A DNA stretch of 64,000 nt from Rhypophila decipiens (lineage: Eukaryota > Ascomycota > Sordariomycetes > Sordariales > Naviculisporaceae). The position numbers were made by a program, and so were the translations under genes. The notes below the pieces were generated by a model. It worked only from the letters and a program-made list of their open reading frames with translations. It did no database searches and was not told the DNA's origin. Below are positions 24,078 to 34,553 of the stretch, one piece after another. The stretch spans positions 1-64,000 of the forward strand of contig MU858053.1 of assembly GCA_033297075.1 (NCBI GenBank), in the 5' to 3' direction. The first letter of the stretch is position 1, and each line of letters opens with the position of its first letter.

Positions 24078-26087
24078 TCATAAAGTCCCCGACAAAGGCC
24101 CCCAAGCAATCTCCCAAAAAAGACTCTTCATCTCTACCAAGACCAACCTTGTGCTAAACTTGTCCCCCCCATCCTTGGCCCCCTCGAATTTACTCTTGGC
24201 AGCAGCAAAAGACCCGACAGACGGGTGAGGCGTAGGAGGTCTCGTGCTCGCAGGTGAGTATCCCGTCCCCGTTGTCCCTGTTCCTGTCCCAGCTTCTTTA
24301 TTCCTCAGCACTAGGAAAATGATGCCGTTTATAGTGACTTGCTCGACTTCTTTGCGGCTTGCCAGAGAGGTGAGGAATTCCTTGGATGTTTTGATTTTGG
24401 GGGTTGTTTCAAAGTGTACTTGTTTTGGTTTTTTTGTTGCTGTTGTTGTTGCTGTTGTTCGCGGGGCTGTGGTTAGGTTTATTTCATTCTTGTCGACCTT
24501 CTTTGGGTTATCGTCGTAGAGGAAGGGGAAGGAGAGCTGGAGGGCTTCTGTCCATGGACGGGCTGCATCTTCGAGTACGGGCCGTGGATAAGGGCGCAGG
24601 GCGAGTTGCTTGTTTGAGGCGCCTGACTGGAGGCAGTAGGTGCAGTTCAGGTGGGGGAGCATGTTGGAGAATATCGCGGTTGGGGCTGTATAGCCGTTGC
24701 TTGTGGCGGTGGACGGCCATGTGGATGATGACGAGATTCGGCCTAGAGCGAGGGTGATGTTGTCCCCGATGGACTGGAGGATCTTTTGTTCCCAGAGGAG
24801 GCTGTGTTGCTGGTTTGGGGTGGGCGGTAGGGTTATTCCTAGCTGGAGGTAGAGCTCCTGGCGGATCCTTGGGATATGGGGCTCGATGTCCGTTTTGGAT
24901 ATGCGACGAAAACGGGATCCAAGCGCCTCCACGGTTTCTGTCCAAGATGATTTCCATTTCTTGTAGGTTGAACGGACTGAACTCTCGGTAAGATTGAGGA
25001 TTTGATACATGCGTTCGAGAGCGGCTTGGATGTTGGCCTGCTTGGTTTTCGTCTGCTGGGTGTGGTCTTTGGACTCTTTGGCATTCGACTGCCTCACCAG
25101 GTATCTGAGGATAAAAAGAGAGGAAAGGTCTGACGAGATCTGTTCGAAAAAGGCTTTGTCGGTCGGGGTTGCCATGAGGCTGGTCTTGGTTCCGACGACC
25201 ATCTTTACCGTGTGCACAAAGTCGAGCAGAGCTTCGTCTCCGCCCAGTAGGTTGAGGATGAGCAACGTGTCCCGGCGGAGGCGTATTGCGCGGAGACAAT
25301 CGTGGCGGAAGCAGGGCTCACAGTAGATGGTTCCCTGGTATGGGGGCCAGTCTCTTTCCTGATCTCCGATCGGGTCGCCGTTGCTAGAGGTGGCATAGCG
25401 TTGAGACGTGGATAGCGGAGGGAGGGAGCCCCAGATGGTTGATGCCTGTGGTCCAGAAGACGAAGATGGCTTTTTGCTGTCAGCACCATTGGCTGCCGGC
25501 TTCTGGATCTTTGGAGCATCAGGCGTCGGCTTCCTTTTAGGTTTGTAGCCGGGCGTGAAGATATCAGCGAAACCCGGGATGTCTGGTTGAGGATACGCCA
25601 CCTTGTGCTCTGGGAAGAGACTCGCTGGGGTTTTTGTTTCTTTGGTTTCCTTGGTTGGGACAGTTGTTTCTTTCTTGGGCGGTGGTGTCTTTGGGGTTGG
25701 GACAGTCGTTTCTTTTGCTTCTTGGGAAGTGTCACGAGACGGCTGCCCCTTCTTCCTCTTTTTTTCGTCTTTGGGCGTGAACGAGGATCCTAATTGGACG
25801 GCATGGATCTTGCGCCTTTTGGTGCCGCCTGGGTCTTTGGCGTCGTCTTCCTCCGACGACGACTCATCGTCGTTCTTCGGCGTGTAAGTGGTGTCCTCAA
25901 CCCTTGGCCGCTTCTTGACTGGCGCTTTCTCGGGCACTTTTGGGATATATTTCTCGCGCCCGTCTCCCATCGCTGGCTCATCCAACTCTGACTCATCCCA
26001 TTGTATAGAACTCTCCGTGCCGGCAGAGTCGGACGTATTCTCCTCCTTGGATGGCTTGTATAGAGGGTCATCTTCTTTCCTCGACAT
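24078..26087 (-). CDS. uncharacterised protein, 669 aa, disordered basic N-terminus
   Basis: One long intronless frame. I take the ATG at 26087 (MSRKEDDPLYKPSKEE) as the start. Residues 1-230 are predicted disordered: Lys/Glu/Ser/Thr/Pro-rich with two NLS-like clusters (KKRPR and KRRK) and acidic runs. A folded-looking core follows from about residue 245. It opens with TIYCEPCFRHDCLRAIRLRRD, has hydrophobic helices, and continues through a Trp/Lys segment (YKKWKSSWTE) to about 450. A CTYC pair appears near 480. The tail is Thr/Ala/Pro-rich and ends in a short conserved-looking block (VEMKSLFWEIAWGPL). I do not recognise a family. The Cys/His pattern of the core might bind metal, and the NLS-like runs suggest a nuclear protein; both are inferences. 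The length of the open frame and the biased composition make it very likely to be a real gene. Confidence 0.75.
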   Translation of the reverse strand: MSRKEDDPLYKPSKEENTSDSAGTESSIQWDESELDEPAMGDGREKYIPKVPEKAPVKKRPRVEDTTYTPKNDDESSSEEDDAKDPGGTKRRKIHAVQLGSSFTPKDEKKRKKGQPSRDTSQEAKETTVPTPKTPPPKKETTVPTKETKETKTPASLFPEHKVAYPQPDIPGFADIFTPGYKPKRKPTPDAPKIQKPAANGADSKKPSSSSGPQASTIWGSLPPLSTSQRYATSSNGDPIGDQERDWPPYQGTIYCEPCFRHDCLRAIRLRRDTLLILNLLGGDEALLDFVHTVKMVVGTKTSLMATPTDKAFFEQISSDLSSLFILRYLVRQSNAKESKDHTQQTKTKQANIQAALERMYQILNLTESSVRSTYKKWKSSWTETVEALGSRFRRISKTDIEPHIPRIRQELYLQLGITLPPTPNQQHSLLWEQKILQSIGDNITLALGRISSSSTWPSTATSNGYTAPTAIFSNMLPHLNCTYCLQSGASNKQLALRPYPRPVLEDAARPWTEALQLSFPFLYDDNPKKVDKNEINLTTAPRTTATTTATKKPKQVHFETTPKIKTSKEFLTSLASRKEVEQVTINGIIFLVLRNKEAGTGTGTTGTGYSPASTRPPTPHPSVGSFAAAKSKFEGAKDGGDKFSTRLVLVEMKSLFWEIAWGPLSGTL

Positions 26088-28709
26088 GGTCACTGTTTTC
26101 AGGCAAATGATATAAAGACTTATAATAAGTTGCTGGCTGATGACGCTGGGTTATCCGGTGTTTTGCGATTGATGATTCTAGCAGTGGGATTGAGCACTCG
26201 GGAGAAGAGTATGGGCAGTATTGACAAACTAGCTACTTTTGCCTCTGTGTTTCTTTGTTGCTGCCTTTCCCATTGTCTGATATCTTTCCAACTCCAGCCG
26301 GGGCCGGATGCGGCTGGTCGTGACTATTTTCATTGTCTTGAGGTACAGCATGTAAACAAACACCCATTTGGTCTCTAAGGCGCAAGAAAGAAGTCTCAGG
26401 CACCTACTGGGGCCTTTCAGTGCGTTTTGTTTTCCTCAAAGGGTGTGGTTATTCGCAAGAGTGAAATGCACAGCTTGATGACTTGGCCATGTCCAAAAGC
26501 GCTGAAGGAATGGCAATATTGCCGTGTCGCAAATGAGTAATCCGCTGTTAGCATGAACCGTGTCACAAAACACTATATCCTCATTGGCCAGAAAGCAGTG
26601 TTCTTTCGTTTGAAACATATTATTCCAAGATTAGGAGCTTAAAATACAAGTTCCGAAGGGGACCATGTATACCTAAGGAAGGCAGTGATATTGCCACCCA
26701 AGGGACAACCGAGCAAAGACAGCTTACACAGCAGTTCATGTTCCCCTCCTTGTCACACCAGTCCGAGAATCAACCAAACGCGTGGTGAGCCGCCCAGTTT
26801 TGTCTAGATACGACTACAAGCTGTTATTCTAGGAGCAAAGAAGAGAAGATTACCAGGTACAACCCCGGTCATTTGCGGCCCCTGTTCAATATGGTTTACC
26901 GGCTCCACAGCCCAAACTCCACCAATTAGCTGCTGAGCCTTAGCGGCCCTGGGGTTTTCAACGTGGCTTGGCAAAGCTTAATGGAACCGGGCAACATCAT
27001 TCTTGGGCAGGTCTTGGATGTTTCCCCCTTTCTTTTCTTTTCCAAGGCATCTTGGGTGCAGATTCCAGACAGCACATGTACTGTGCCTGACTTTTTGCCT
27101 TCCTACATCAAACATCTCACGACGGGTGCACCCCTCCACGGCAAGTCGTGCAACAACGATGCACAAACGACGAGATTGGGGACGGGGAAGGTGGCTCTCA
27201 TCATAGGAGTGCCTCCCGTCGGCTGTACTTGCCTGAAGCTGCCTTTTTGGTCATGGAACTCGTCGTGTCAACTTCTACCGGTACGCCTACTCGCATGGAA
27301 GCCGTCGACACTCCAGATCTCGCATTGCTCTCTCTATGCCAAGAATCACAGGTCACCGGCTAGGAAGCCGTTTCACTTTCTCCTGGCATGGGATGCGCGT
27401 TCCCAAGATTACCACGGGTACACACGTCATCGGCTCATGGCACCGTTTTGGCCATGGTCGCGTTGCCAGTTCACAAATCACACAGAGATAGTGGTGAGAG
27501 TAACGGCGATATCACCGGCCGTTCAGACGTCCCACTCTCCAGGATGGTGCATGCACTACAGGTTGATCACCGATGCACCTCGTCTGCTTGGACCATGCCA
27601 CGATTCTTATCAATCACATAACCTGCAGCTGGCAGTGATCTGTAGATCCTGTGCTTTGACAGCAGCACAACAGCAAAATCACACCGAGCACAAGTTCCTG
27701 CTGAACTCGAGGAACCAACCGAGCTTGGCAAAAATTGGCTCTTTTTCTCACCTGCAGCCTGGTCATTGATTCCTCGAACTGACAGGGCAACCAGCCTAAA
27801 GTCGGTGGCCAAGCGCAAACTAGGTAACTTTGACAGATCAATGGGCCCTGGCTCAAGTCACAAGTGGGAAGGGAAATTCTCGGGCCATTACTGCAGCGAC
27901 ATGTCTCAACTGCGGGCTGCAGCTCGGGCAAGTGCAGAGCGCAGGGTGCAGACTCCAATATTCGAGAAAGCCCAAGGGGCAGGCTTGGAATCATCAGATC
28001 TTTCTCTGGGAGGCACTTGCTCGATCGACCCGGCTCTACGTGCATTAGAGAGGGTCAACAGTCAACTTGCCGTGCGGCGTACATACGCCAGCCCGTGGCC
28101 GCCCGTGTAGGTCCAAGTGCGGCTCTTTCACCTTGTTAGCTTCTCCAGCCAAATTCTGCGTGGTCTGCACCTTCCCTAACCTCCCGGCCCGCTCATTGAC
28201 GAGGGAAGGAGGTACCTGCAGACAAGTTATGACTTTTTGATCGATCACGGGCCGGTTTCTTGACTACCTTCCAGGTTAGCATGATTCCAACCCCGTCCAT
28301 TGCACCTGTAACAGAGCCGGTTGTGGATTGGTTTCTCGTTCCTCATGGCTACACTGGGCAATACTTAACGAGTACGCTCCCAGCTCCACTCCAAGTCCTT
28401 CGTGGGCTTGAACTGTTCCTTTCTTGGTTTCCAACTTCGTCGCTCGTTTTCATCCCTTTACCCCGGCTCACGACCAAGCTTTTTTCGTCGCGTCATTTAG
28501 AGTTCCTCCAATCGCCGCATCTCGGCCACCCATGCGTATCAACCGTCGACGAGGTCTGCTACTGTCTCTCTCGCCGTGAAGGACTCATCCCAACCTCTAA
28601 GAATTTCGCTCAAAATCTCTCAATCACGACGAAAGAAATCACCATCGACTGCTGGCCACTCGTAACTTTGCCTCGCACCCCTCAGAGCCTACGGGCGTCA
28701 AAGTGAGCC
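26088..28709. other. 2.6-kb intergenic region with two unexplained open frames
   Basis: Divergent promoters of the 669-aa gene (-) and the GT31 gene (+) must lie here. A 262-codon frame from an ATG at 26981 to 27769 (+) and a 141-codon frame 28281-28706 (+) are open but have no recognisable domain or coding character. The second is in phase with the GT31 gene. Both are treated in the findings. Confidence 0.4.
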
Positions 28710-30416
28710 ATGGGGGCCGCGTTACCAGCACCCCATCGGTGCTTCACCATGAGAAACCCATTCGCTCGGGCCCTCATGCTGGCGCTGGGCATATTTATCG
28801 TCAGTCTCTTGCTACTCAGGTCCGACCGCATGGATGTACGGACCATCGTCGTCAAGACAGCAACATCGACAAAAGACGCATTCTCGTCACAGCATCCAAT
28901 TGGAAACTCGCACCAGACAGAGTGGGACACGACGGCGCATGTGCCGACCGAGCAGGAAGAAACGGCCATTTCAACCACCTTGCAGGCCTTCTCGAACCAG
29001 ACGCACAAGATGAACTGCGACTATGATATGGATCGGTTGAGGCAGTGGAAGAAAACATACGGCCTCCAAGACAGATTCGAGTACACCAAGCGCTACGTGC
29101 AAGCAGTTCGAAGGAGCATACACCGAGAGTCCATGACAAAGCTCCATCAAAAGCTTCTCCCAGATGAGCTCATGGTAGTCGACGTGAGCAAGCGATACCG
29201 CACCGAGAAGTGCCCCGAGCCGCTTCTTGTACCTGTAACGCGATCCCCTTTCCCAGCAGCAGCCAACGGTTCGGATTTCATGTTCGGAGTGTCAACAACC
29301 TATCGCCGCTTCACGGATCCCAGGACCAGCCCGATCAGGGAATGGACCTACTGGATGACTGACGGGAAGGGCCACTCCAACGGGGCAAAGCTGATCCTGA
29401 TGCTCCTGGACGCATCAATGGGCGAGCTCGAGGAGGCGTATGAACGACTGGCAGAGGTGGGCATCGACGTGGACGTGTACCAGTCCGACCCTGCCACAGT
29501 AATGGCGGTGCGTTATCTGACGCTCGTACCGACCATGTACAACCACCCGGACCGGATTCGCAAAAAGTGGCTCGTTACATGCGATGACGATACCTTTTTC
29601 CCCTCTTTCAACGCGCTCGCTGAGAGGTTCGAACGGTACAACCACCAAGGCAAGATGTACATTGGTACCTTCTCGGAGGATGTGAACAACATTGAACGAC
29701 ATGGTTCCCAGGCATTTGGCGGGGCGGGTGTGTTTCTCAGTCTTTCCGTGGCAAGACTTGTGGCCAGCAGGTTCGGGAGTTGTGCATCCGACCAGAAGGT
29801 CAGAGAGGCTGACTCTGGATGGGGTCCTCAGGGTGACATTTTGCTTCGCAAGTGCATCTATGAGAACTCGGACACCAAGTTGACCCTTCTCAATGATCTG
29901 TGGCAGCTCGATCTGTATGGCGACCCTTCTGGGTTTTACGAGTCTGGCATCAAGCCGCTGTCTCTTCATCACTACCGGGGTGGCGGCTGGCATGTCGCCC
30001 ACCCGTGGCACTACACCAAGGTTGCGCACTTGTGTGGCGAGGATTGTACCCTCCAGCGCTTTCGGACAGCCGACAACTTTGTCATTTCGACGGCATTCAG
30101 CGTTGCGTACTATCCAAAGGGCACCAGCAGGTTTGACTTCAACCAGTTTGAGCGCACGTTTGGATCCGCGCCCGAGGACAAGGGATGGAACCTTGACTTT
30201 AAGATGGGCCCGCAGCGGCCATCATTGCACGGGACGGGACGCAAGATGTCGTGGGACTTGCAGGATGCTTTTTGGAATGGCGATGGGAGTCTGAGCCAGA
30301 TATATGTCCGCAAACATGACGATTGGCGGTGGAGAATGCCCGACGGGTCGGTCATGAGCAATCGGGATGGCATTATTGAGCTTATTTGGCTCCCTGCCAT
30401 TGAGAGCTCTGGCTGA
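28710..30416 (+). CDS. type II membrane glycosyltransferase, GT31/Fringe-like (DUF604)
   Basis: Intronless, 568 residues. A short cytosolic N-terminus is followed by one transmembrane signal-anchor (about 19-36), a luminal stem and a catalytic domain. The metal-binding D-D-D is at 292-294 within LVTCDDDTFFPSFNAL. It is followed by the fringe-like GGAGVFLSLS segment and a WGPQGDILLRKC block that in this family carries a catalytic acidic residue. Cysteines in the C-terminal half suggest luminal disulfides. Family members are Golgi enzymes transferring a sugar in a beta-1,3 type linkage. The donor and acceptor cannot be read here. A second ATG at 28749 (MRNPFARALML) directly before the anchor is an alternative start. 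The same frame is open for 141 codons upstream, interrupted by a single TGA six bases before this ATG. I regard that as leader sequence. Confidence 0.88.
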   Translation: MGAALPAPHRCFTMRNPFARALMLALGIFIVSLLLLRSDRMDVRTIVVKTATSTKDAFSSQHPIGNSHQTEWDTTAHVPTEQEETAISTTLQAFSNQTHKMNCDYDMDRLRQWKKTYGLQDRFEYTKRYVQAVRRSIHRESMTKLHQKLLPDELMVVDVSKRYRTEKCPEPLLVPVTRSPFPAAANGSDFMFGVSTTYRRFTDPRTSPIREWTYWMTDGKGHSNGAKLILMLLDASMGELEEAYERLAEVGIDVDVYQSDPATVMAVRYLTLVPTMYNHPDRIRKKWLVTCDDDTFFPSFNALAERFERYNHQGKMYIGTFSEDVNNIERHGSQAFGGAGVFLSLSVARLVASRFGSCASDQKVREADSGWGPQGDILLRKCIYENSDTKLTLLNDLWQLDLYGDPSGFYESGIKPLSLHHYRGGGWHVAHPWHYTKVAHLCGEDCTLQRFRTADNFVISTAFSVAYYPKGTSRFDFNQFERTFGSAPEDKGWNLDFKMGPQRPSLHGTGRKMSWDLQDAFWNGDGSLSQIYVRKHDDWRWRMPDGSVMSNRDGIIELIWLPAIESSG

Positions 30417-30764
30417 GGCCGGTCGCTGTTCACTGTCGTTTCATCCTCTGGTTATACATGTGTTTGGAGAGTTGGACACGACATGGCTTTCGAGTATCAT
30501 CAAGATGTTGGAAGTCGGGCTCAATTTTTGGGGGGTAATCCATAATATCCAGGCTTGTACACGACTCCTCGCCATCCGTTTATCTTTTCTAGACGACGAG
30601 CACTATGCGAAGAAGATGGGATTTATCACATGTCAATCATTTTATGATGTGGGGCTCTTTGTAAATACTTGTTAGGCTTAACAGGGGAGAGGTTTATGTA
30701 AAATGTTGTTGTCTTGCACTGTCTCATATACACACCCCTGTCCTCAACGCATCATGAGTCTCAT
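30417..30764. other. convergent intergenic spacer
   Basis: Only 348 bp between the ends of the GT31 gene (+) and the small secreted-protein gene (-). Contains both 3' regions and no gene. Confidence 0.5.
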
Positions 30765-31226
30765 CTAAGAAGCCCAGTTAGTTCCCCCCGAACCAGCAGT
30801 CCCCCAAGGAGGCCCCAAATACGTCAACTTTTGATATCTAGCAACAGCAGCATCAGTCATGTTGGAAATGACAAGGATCCCCCCGTCCACGTATGTTAAC
30901 TGGCCATGTGTCTTGGTCCAGCCGTAGTTCTTGCGCCCGTCTTTTTCACGCGCTAGTTCCTCGGCTATCTCAGCCGCGCAGTACGTCGAGACGCCAAAGA
31001 CGACTACTGCTTTGCGGTTCGCGTTGACGGTTTGTTCGGTGCCTTGTGCGAGGAAGGCTGTGCAGCTGGGGTCGAAGGTTTGCCAGCAGGGGGCGGGTGG
31101 GTAGTACCCCCTTGCGAGGTCGGGGTCGTAACGTGGGGAGCAGCGTTTTGAGAGTTTGGAGGAGGGGGTTGCCGAGATTAGGGTTGCCGTGGCGAGGAGG
31201 GTGGTGAGGACTGCTGGGAGTTGCAT
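30765..31226 (-). CDS. small secreted cysteine-containing protein (153 aa)
   Basis: I start at the ATG at 31226 because it places a clean signal peptide at the N-terminus (MQLPAVLTTLLATATLISA); the in-frame upstream extension is Gln/Pro-rich and would bury it. After the signal comes a short pro-segment ending in a dibasic KR (27-28), a typical Kex2 processing site directly before Cys29. The mature part would have four cysteines (29, 47, 55, 83), enough for two disulfides, one NMT glycosylation site and a Gly/Trp-rich tail. I recognise no enzyme motif. Size, secretion signal and cysteine content fit the loose class of small secreted proteins that includes candidate effectors, but nothing here proves a role in host interaction. 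Confidence 0.75.
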   Translation of the reverse strand: MQLPAVLTTLLATATLISATPSSKLSKRCSPRYDPDLARGYYPPAPCWQTFDPSCTAFLAQGTEQTVNANRKAVVVFGVSTYCAAEIAEELAREKDGRKNYGWTKTHGQLTYVDGGILVISNMTDAAVARYQKLTYLGPPWGTAGSGGTNWAS

Positions 31227-32662
31227 CTTGATCTTTTGGTTTGGTTGGTTGAGTTTGAGATGCTGTTGTGTATAAAGTGAGGTTACGGAGGAGGTGAATG
31301 ACAATGCTGGTTGACTGGCTGGTTGAGGTTGTCTCAGATGGCTGGGTATGTATTTGCTTGTCTGGGCCACTGCTAAATTAGAGACTAGAGAATAACTGAT
31401 AATGAAGTCAGAAGATGAGATGAGATGAGGTCGAGTTTAAGTATTTTGCAGGGAGAACTACCCTAGATGATTTACATTCCGGCCCGGGCCACAAGCGTGA
31501 ATTCTTAAGCATGATATAATAACCGCATCAAACCATGAGTTCCAATACGGACTATTCCATCGGCGTGTGTAGAACCGAGGTTACTTTGTCACCCAATCCA
31601 GCCATGTTTTGGTGCAAAATACCTGGTGTACACTAAACCCGAGAAGGCACCGTAGCAAGGCCAAGATCTGTTGTTCCCCAGAAAAATAAAAATAGAAACT
31701 TGACACTCAAGGACAAGAAATACGAACTGCAAGATCAGATTGGAAAGGGTAGGTTCCAAACTTGTCTTCTCCAAAGTGTAGTGGTATGTACACTATGTCC
31801 TGTTTTAGCCGAACGGATAATATACACCGAATACCAAGATCTCAACTTCTTGAACAAGCCAGAAGCGAGGATGCCAAGGACTGTACTGTAGGGCCAGTTA
31901 TTACGACACCACGTTACTTCGCTTCCATCCTTACAGAAATGGGAAGACTGGTGATGGTGTCCTCCTCCGTTTCCGGCTTCTCGGAATTGATCATCTTCTT
32001 TGGCCAGGAAGGGAGGGCTGTTGTTAATTAGCTTGCCGATATGATGTCGTTAGATGTGGAGAATGGATTTCGTAGTGTATAGTTATTAGACATGTTTCAT
32101 GAAATCTCCGTCGGGATTTTGAGGGGTTCTCTGTAGTATCCGGAGATACGGAGTATAGGTATTAGTCCACTATTGTCATGAGGTTGTGATGAGAATCAAG
32201 ATGGAATGTCGTGGATTCCCGAGCTCAACTCTTCCATTGCTCCCCCAGAGCAGGTTGGAAAAGATGGCTCAGGAAGCCGCAGTCCCGCCGCGATTTGATG
32301 CCCCTTTGGTTTCGGAGCCTACACCAACGAGATGCCCATTTCAGATGACAGTTGGAACTTTCACCCAACCAACCTTCTACCAACGATGCATTAGAAATCT
32401 CTATTCTCTCAGGCCTGCAGGGCCGATGGCCCATCTATCAACACCTGTTTTCTGCAGAGGCTCGCGCTGTCTCGCGTCTACCCGTAGTACCCGTCAGATT
32501 GAAGCCAACCCATGGTTGGTACGCCCAAATAATGCTCGTAACGCAAGCAAGTATACCTATGATACAACCGCGCCCAAATCGTCCACATAACGCCATGCCC
32601 AAACTAAGAATACAAACCACCAAGGTAAATCTGGGAACCAATGTCTCTCCCAAACATCCTCA
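31227..32662. other. 1.4-kb intergenic region, no gene seen
   Basis: Promoter of the small secreted protein on the left and 3' flank of the CCC1-like gene on the right. A 134-codon frame at 32186-32590 (+) runs toward the end of the CCC1-like gene and looks non-coding. Confidence 0.45.
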
Positions 32663-33712
32663 TCAGCTCCCACCAGAATCAAGCCCCCGAACAATAGCAT
32701 AACTCGTTCCCGCCGCCAGCGCCCCAATAACCAGTGTCTGCACCGCACCCCAAAGACCCGCCTTCCTCGTGCGAATAGTAACCCAGCTCTTCAAATACCC
32801 AAACGCCAACAAAACAACCGCAGTAATCACACAACTAACCCCCAGAGCGCTCATCGCACTCCCCATAAAGAAATACGGAACCATCGGAATCAACCCCCCC
32901 ACAAAGTAACTCAGTCCCATCGTAAACGCACTCACCCAAGCCCGCCCCACATCCGGTTCACTAAGCCTCAGCTCAAAGTCCATCATGAACCGCACCCAAT
33001 CCGTTTTATTCTCCCTCTTGCATAGGTCCCGCACAACCATGTCCCCCGCCTCTTTGCTGATTCCGTAATCTGCCAGAATGTCGTAGATTTCTGCTCGCTC
33101 CATGGCAGGACAGTGATCCACCTCCCAGGATTCTCTTGCATGCTCGGCTTCCCAGTGTTGGCGTTCTGATGCGGCTGCGAGATATGCGCCAAGTCCCATG
33201 CTGATCATGCCAGAGAAGAGCTCTGCCAACCCGCCCATGATTACCAACCGCGTGTTTCCTAGGGATGAGAGGCCGGCGGTTAGGGCAAAGGGCACTGTGA
33301 GGCCGTCCGAGAAGCCGATTATGACGTCTCGGATTATCTCGTTGTGATTGGTCGAATGTTGTTCGCCGTGGGGGGAGCCGGTTAGGGTTGTTGTGCTTTC
33401 GCGACGAGAGGCGAGGGACTGGGAGCGAATTGGAACTGACGGGATACCGTCGTCTGATTGTGGGAGGTGATTATGGTGCGTGTGTGACATGTCTGTCGAT
33501 TTGCTCATCTGGCTTGAGAGCGGCCTGTGGAGCATGCTTGGTCGAAAGAGTGGCGCCTGAGAGGGCGGTGAGACGCCGTAGTAGGCTCGTTCTGAAGGGG
33601 GCTCCCCGGTCGTTGGTGGTGGTGATGACAGTCCGTGACCGCGTTGCGAGGTGCTGCCGAGCAGAGGTGAGGATTCACCTTCTGTGCCGCCTGCTCCGAG
33701 TTGGGTAGGCAT
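32663..33712 (-). CDS. CCC1/VIT1-family vacuolar iron (Fe2+/Mn2+) transporter
   Basis: Intronless, 349 residues from the ATG at 33712 (MPTQLGAGG). Residues 1-120 are a Ser/Pro/His-rich cytosolic extension. The transporter core starts at EIIRDVIIGFSDGLTVPFALTAGLSSLG, the signature first membrane helix of this family. A second helix (RLVIMGGLAELFSGMISMGLGAYLA) and an acidic amphipathic cytosolic region with Glu/His/Asp (ERQHWEAEHARESWEVDH) follow; in related proteins this region binds metal. Three C-terminal membrane helices complete the five-helix plan. CCC1 proteins import ferrous iron into the vacuole and protect against iron excess. In filamentous fungi transcription is usually controlled by CCAAT-binding complex/HapX. 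CCAAT sequences occur upstream (for example complement of attgg near 34013), but I cannot assign a HapX site. Confidence 0.92.
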   Translation of the reverse strand: MPTQLGAGGTEGESSPLLGSTSQRGHGLSSPPPTTGEPPSERAYYGVSPPSQAPLFRPSMLHRPLSSQMSKSTDMSHTHHNHLPQSDDGIPSVPIRSQSLASRRESTTTLTGSPHGEQHSTNHNEIIRDVIIGFSDGLTVPFALTAGLSSLGNTRLVIMGGLAELFSGMISMGLGAYLAAASERQHWEAEHARESWEVDHCPAMERAEIYDILADYGISKEAGDMVVRDLCKRENKTDWVRFMMDFELRLSEPDVGRAWVSAFTMGLSYFVGGLIPMVPYFFMGSAMSALGVSCVITAVVLLAFGYLKSWVTIRTRKAGLWGAVQTLVIGALAAGTSYAIVRGLDSGGS

Positions 33713-34553
33713 TGTGATGGTCAAGTGCAATGAAGTCGATGTACTGTCGAGTAACGGTAAGGTTGAGAGAATGCGAGGAGTTATCGGTCAGAAGTAGAGA
33801 TTTCTAGGAAATATGACCAGAATTAAACCTAGATGGTTCTCGCGATGAAAGGATTGAAGGTGGCGAGATGAGTGAGGTGATGCCAAATATCGAAGGTGGC
33901 ACTGCACCAAAACTGGTTTGCGGCCTGCAGATTACTGATGTCGGCTTTGGCTGCTGTGATGCTCTGTCTGAATGTGATCCCAGTTGTTGGAAGGCGTGAC
34001 CGTCAAATGACGAAATTGGACGACAGCCAAATATCAGGTAATAATCTCGAATGTGGTTGAAAGTTGAGCTCTGGAGAGTCGATGGAGATAAATTCGAGCT
34101 GCTGCTTGAAACTCTCGAAACAAGAGCTGGATCCTTGTCGTGTCGAGTGCTTCAGATTGTGGGTGGCATGAATAAGTTCTCTTATACAAGCTGGCCTGTC
34201 TGAGTGTCGATGGCGACTTACAAGGTACCTCAACGGTTGATTGCTAATTACCGGGCTCTAATTGGCCGACGAGTTGTCGCTTCGGTCAGAACCCTAACCC
34301 CGAGCCAAAATTTTGTCACGGAAACGAGTTGCATCGTCATCTTTCTTCGGCACTCGGTGCATCAACACTGCTCTGCGAACTCAATATAGGTCATGGAATC
34401 ATCTTCTTCTCATTGGCCTCATAGACTGGATAACTTTGTTGAAGAATGACAGCTGCCACTATCTAATTGGCGATAGCACTACCCAAGCCCTGTGACTAGC
34501 CCATTCCCAATTTCCCATCTCAACATGAAATGACACCCTTCCTGTAACCGAGA
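33713..34553. other. intergenic, no gene seen
   Basis: Promoter and leader of the CCC1-like gene plus the 3' flank of the SDR gene. AT-rich and featureless, apart from several ATTGG (CCAAT on the minus strand) motifs. Confidence 0.45.

Noticed and set aside
31227..31370. Upstream start for the small secreted protein
   Set aside because: It would place 48 polar residues before a clear signal peptide.
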